From CALDTK01 sp963837005 (GTDB lineage Bacteria > Bacteroidota > Bacteroidia > Chitinophagales > Saprospiraceae): a stretch of DNA of 64,000 nucleotides. The DNA lies in contig CAWIMC010000001.1 of NCBI GenBank assembly GCA_963837005.1, positions 1,364,001 through 1,428,000 on the forward strand, written 5' to 3'. The notes beneath the pieces were generated by a model. It was given only the letters and a program-made list of their open reading frames with translations. It was not told the origin of the DNA and ran no database searches. Both the position numbers and the translations under genes were made by a program. Shown piece by piece: positions 63,866 through 64,000 of the stretch; the stretch's first letter is position 1; each line of letters starts with the position of its first letter.

Positions 63866-64000
63866 CTACCCCACCACCGCCACTCGAATCGCCTTCACGG
63901 TATACCCGTGACTATTCGTCACGTCGTACATCTCGATCTTCCCCTGGTCGATGAGCACATTCGCCAACGAGTAGCTCGAATTCACCGCGAAGCCTTTGTC
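63866..64000 (-). CDS. 3' end of an unidentified gene (runs off window)
   Basis: The last 44 codons read DKGFAVNSSYSLANVLIDQGK, EMYDVTNSHGYTVKA and IRVAVVG, then TAG. It is beta-rich; I do not recognise the family. The N-terminal part lies beyond the window. Confidence 0.6.
   Translation of the reverse strand, partial: DKGFAVNSSYSLANVLIDQGKIEMYDVTNSHGYTVKAIRVAVVG

Overview
The window is a GC-rich stretch of chromosome from a member of the Bacteroidota, most likely a Saprospiria/Lewinella-like lineage (inference). The support is two outer-membrane TonB-dependent receptors with a CarboxypepD_reg-type N-terminal domain, a LytS/LytTR pair, a large secreted delta-60-repeat protein with a type IX-like C-terminal tail, FAS1, DUF2141 and LolA proteins, an F-ATPase operon that ends at atpG without atpD/atpC, and promoter boxes of the TAnnTTTG type. 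There are no rRNA or tRNA genes that I can see, no CRISPR array and no complete insertion sequence.

Layout. 0.4-9 kb: GH3-like adenylate-forming protein, LolA, DUF2141 protein, family 3 beta-glucosidase, S41 C-terminal protease, FAS1 lipoprotein and a Rieske lipoprotein. 9.05-9.6 kb: two facing tandem arrays of tiny hairpins between convergent genes. 9.6-15.3 kb: TonB-dependent receptor, Crp/Fnr regulator, HAD phosphatase, a secreted endonuclease/exonuclease/phosphatase and a 3 x 121 bp tandem palindrome. 15.4-21 kb: atpB-E-F-H-A-G. 21-26 kb: cupin, ABM protein, SMP-30/SnoaL fusion, aldo/keto reductase, AraC regulator. 26-31.5 kb: second TonB receptor, LytS/LytTR pair, Uma2 protein. 31.5-41.5 kb: luciferase-like oxidoreductase, CrtA-like protein, a TetR-TolC-adaptor-RND efflux operon and free-methionine sulfoxide reductase. 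41.6-48.4 kb: small lipoprotein, EamA permease, a possible small RNA, YetF, acyl-CoA dehydrogenase, methyltransferase, sugar nucleotidyltransferase, Rpn nuclease. 48.4-51.9 kb: sulfate assimilation (DUF2061-cysH-cysD-cysN). 52-60.3 kb: delta-60 repeat protein, hydrolase and a run of secreted proteins of unknown role. 60.4-63.5 kb: a structured, probably non-coding 0.5 kb segment, an Rnl2-like RNA ligase and an AbiE-type toxin-antitoxin pair, followed by a hydrolase remnant and the 3' end of a further gene.

The main discovery is a short dispersed element that occurs about once per kilobase, on both strands, in and between genes: GTTTT followed by a 3-bp stem, a GNAA loop and the complementary 3 bases. 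The commonest form is GTTTTGGCGAAAGCC, but the stem changes in a compensatory way (GGC/GCC, GCC/GGC, CCC/GGG, TGC/GCA, GAC/GTC, AGC/GCT, CCG/CGG), so the hairpin rather than the sequence appears to be conserved. The tandem arrays and many intergenic inverted repeats are also built around GNA triloop hairpins. Both loop types, closed by a C-G pair, belong to the exceptionally stable DNA hairpins known from in vitro work. I know of no description of such an element; a role as a single-stranded DNA signal (uptake, replication, recombination or mobile-element target) is inference.

Caution: at least fifteen genes, including atpA, cysN and an RND permease, are interrupted by single-base frame changes with intact sequence on both sides. 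This looks like uncorrected sequencing indels rather than true gene decay, so those genes are annotated over their whole extent.
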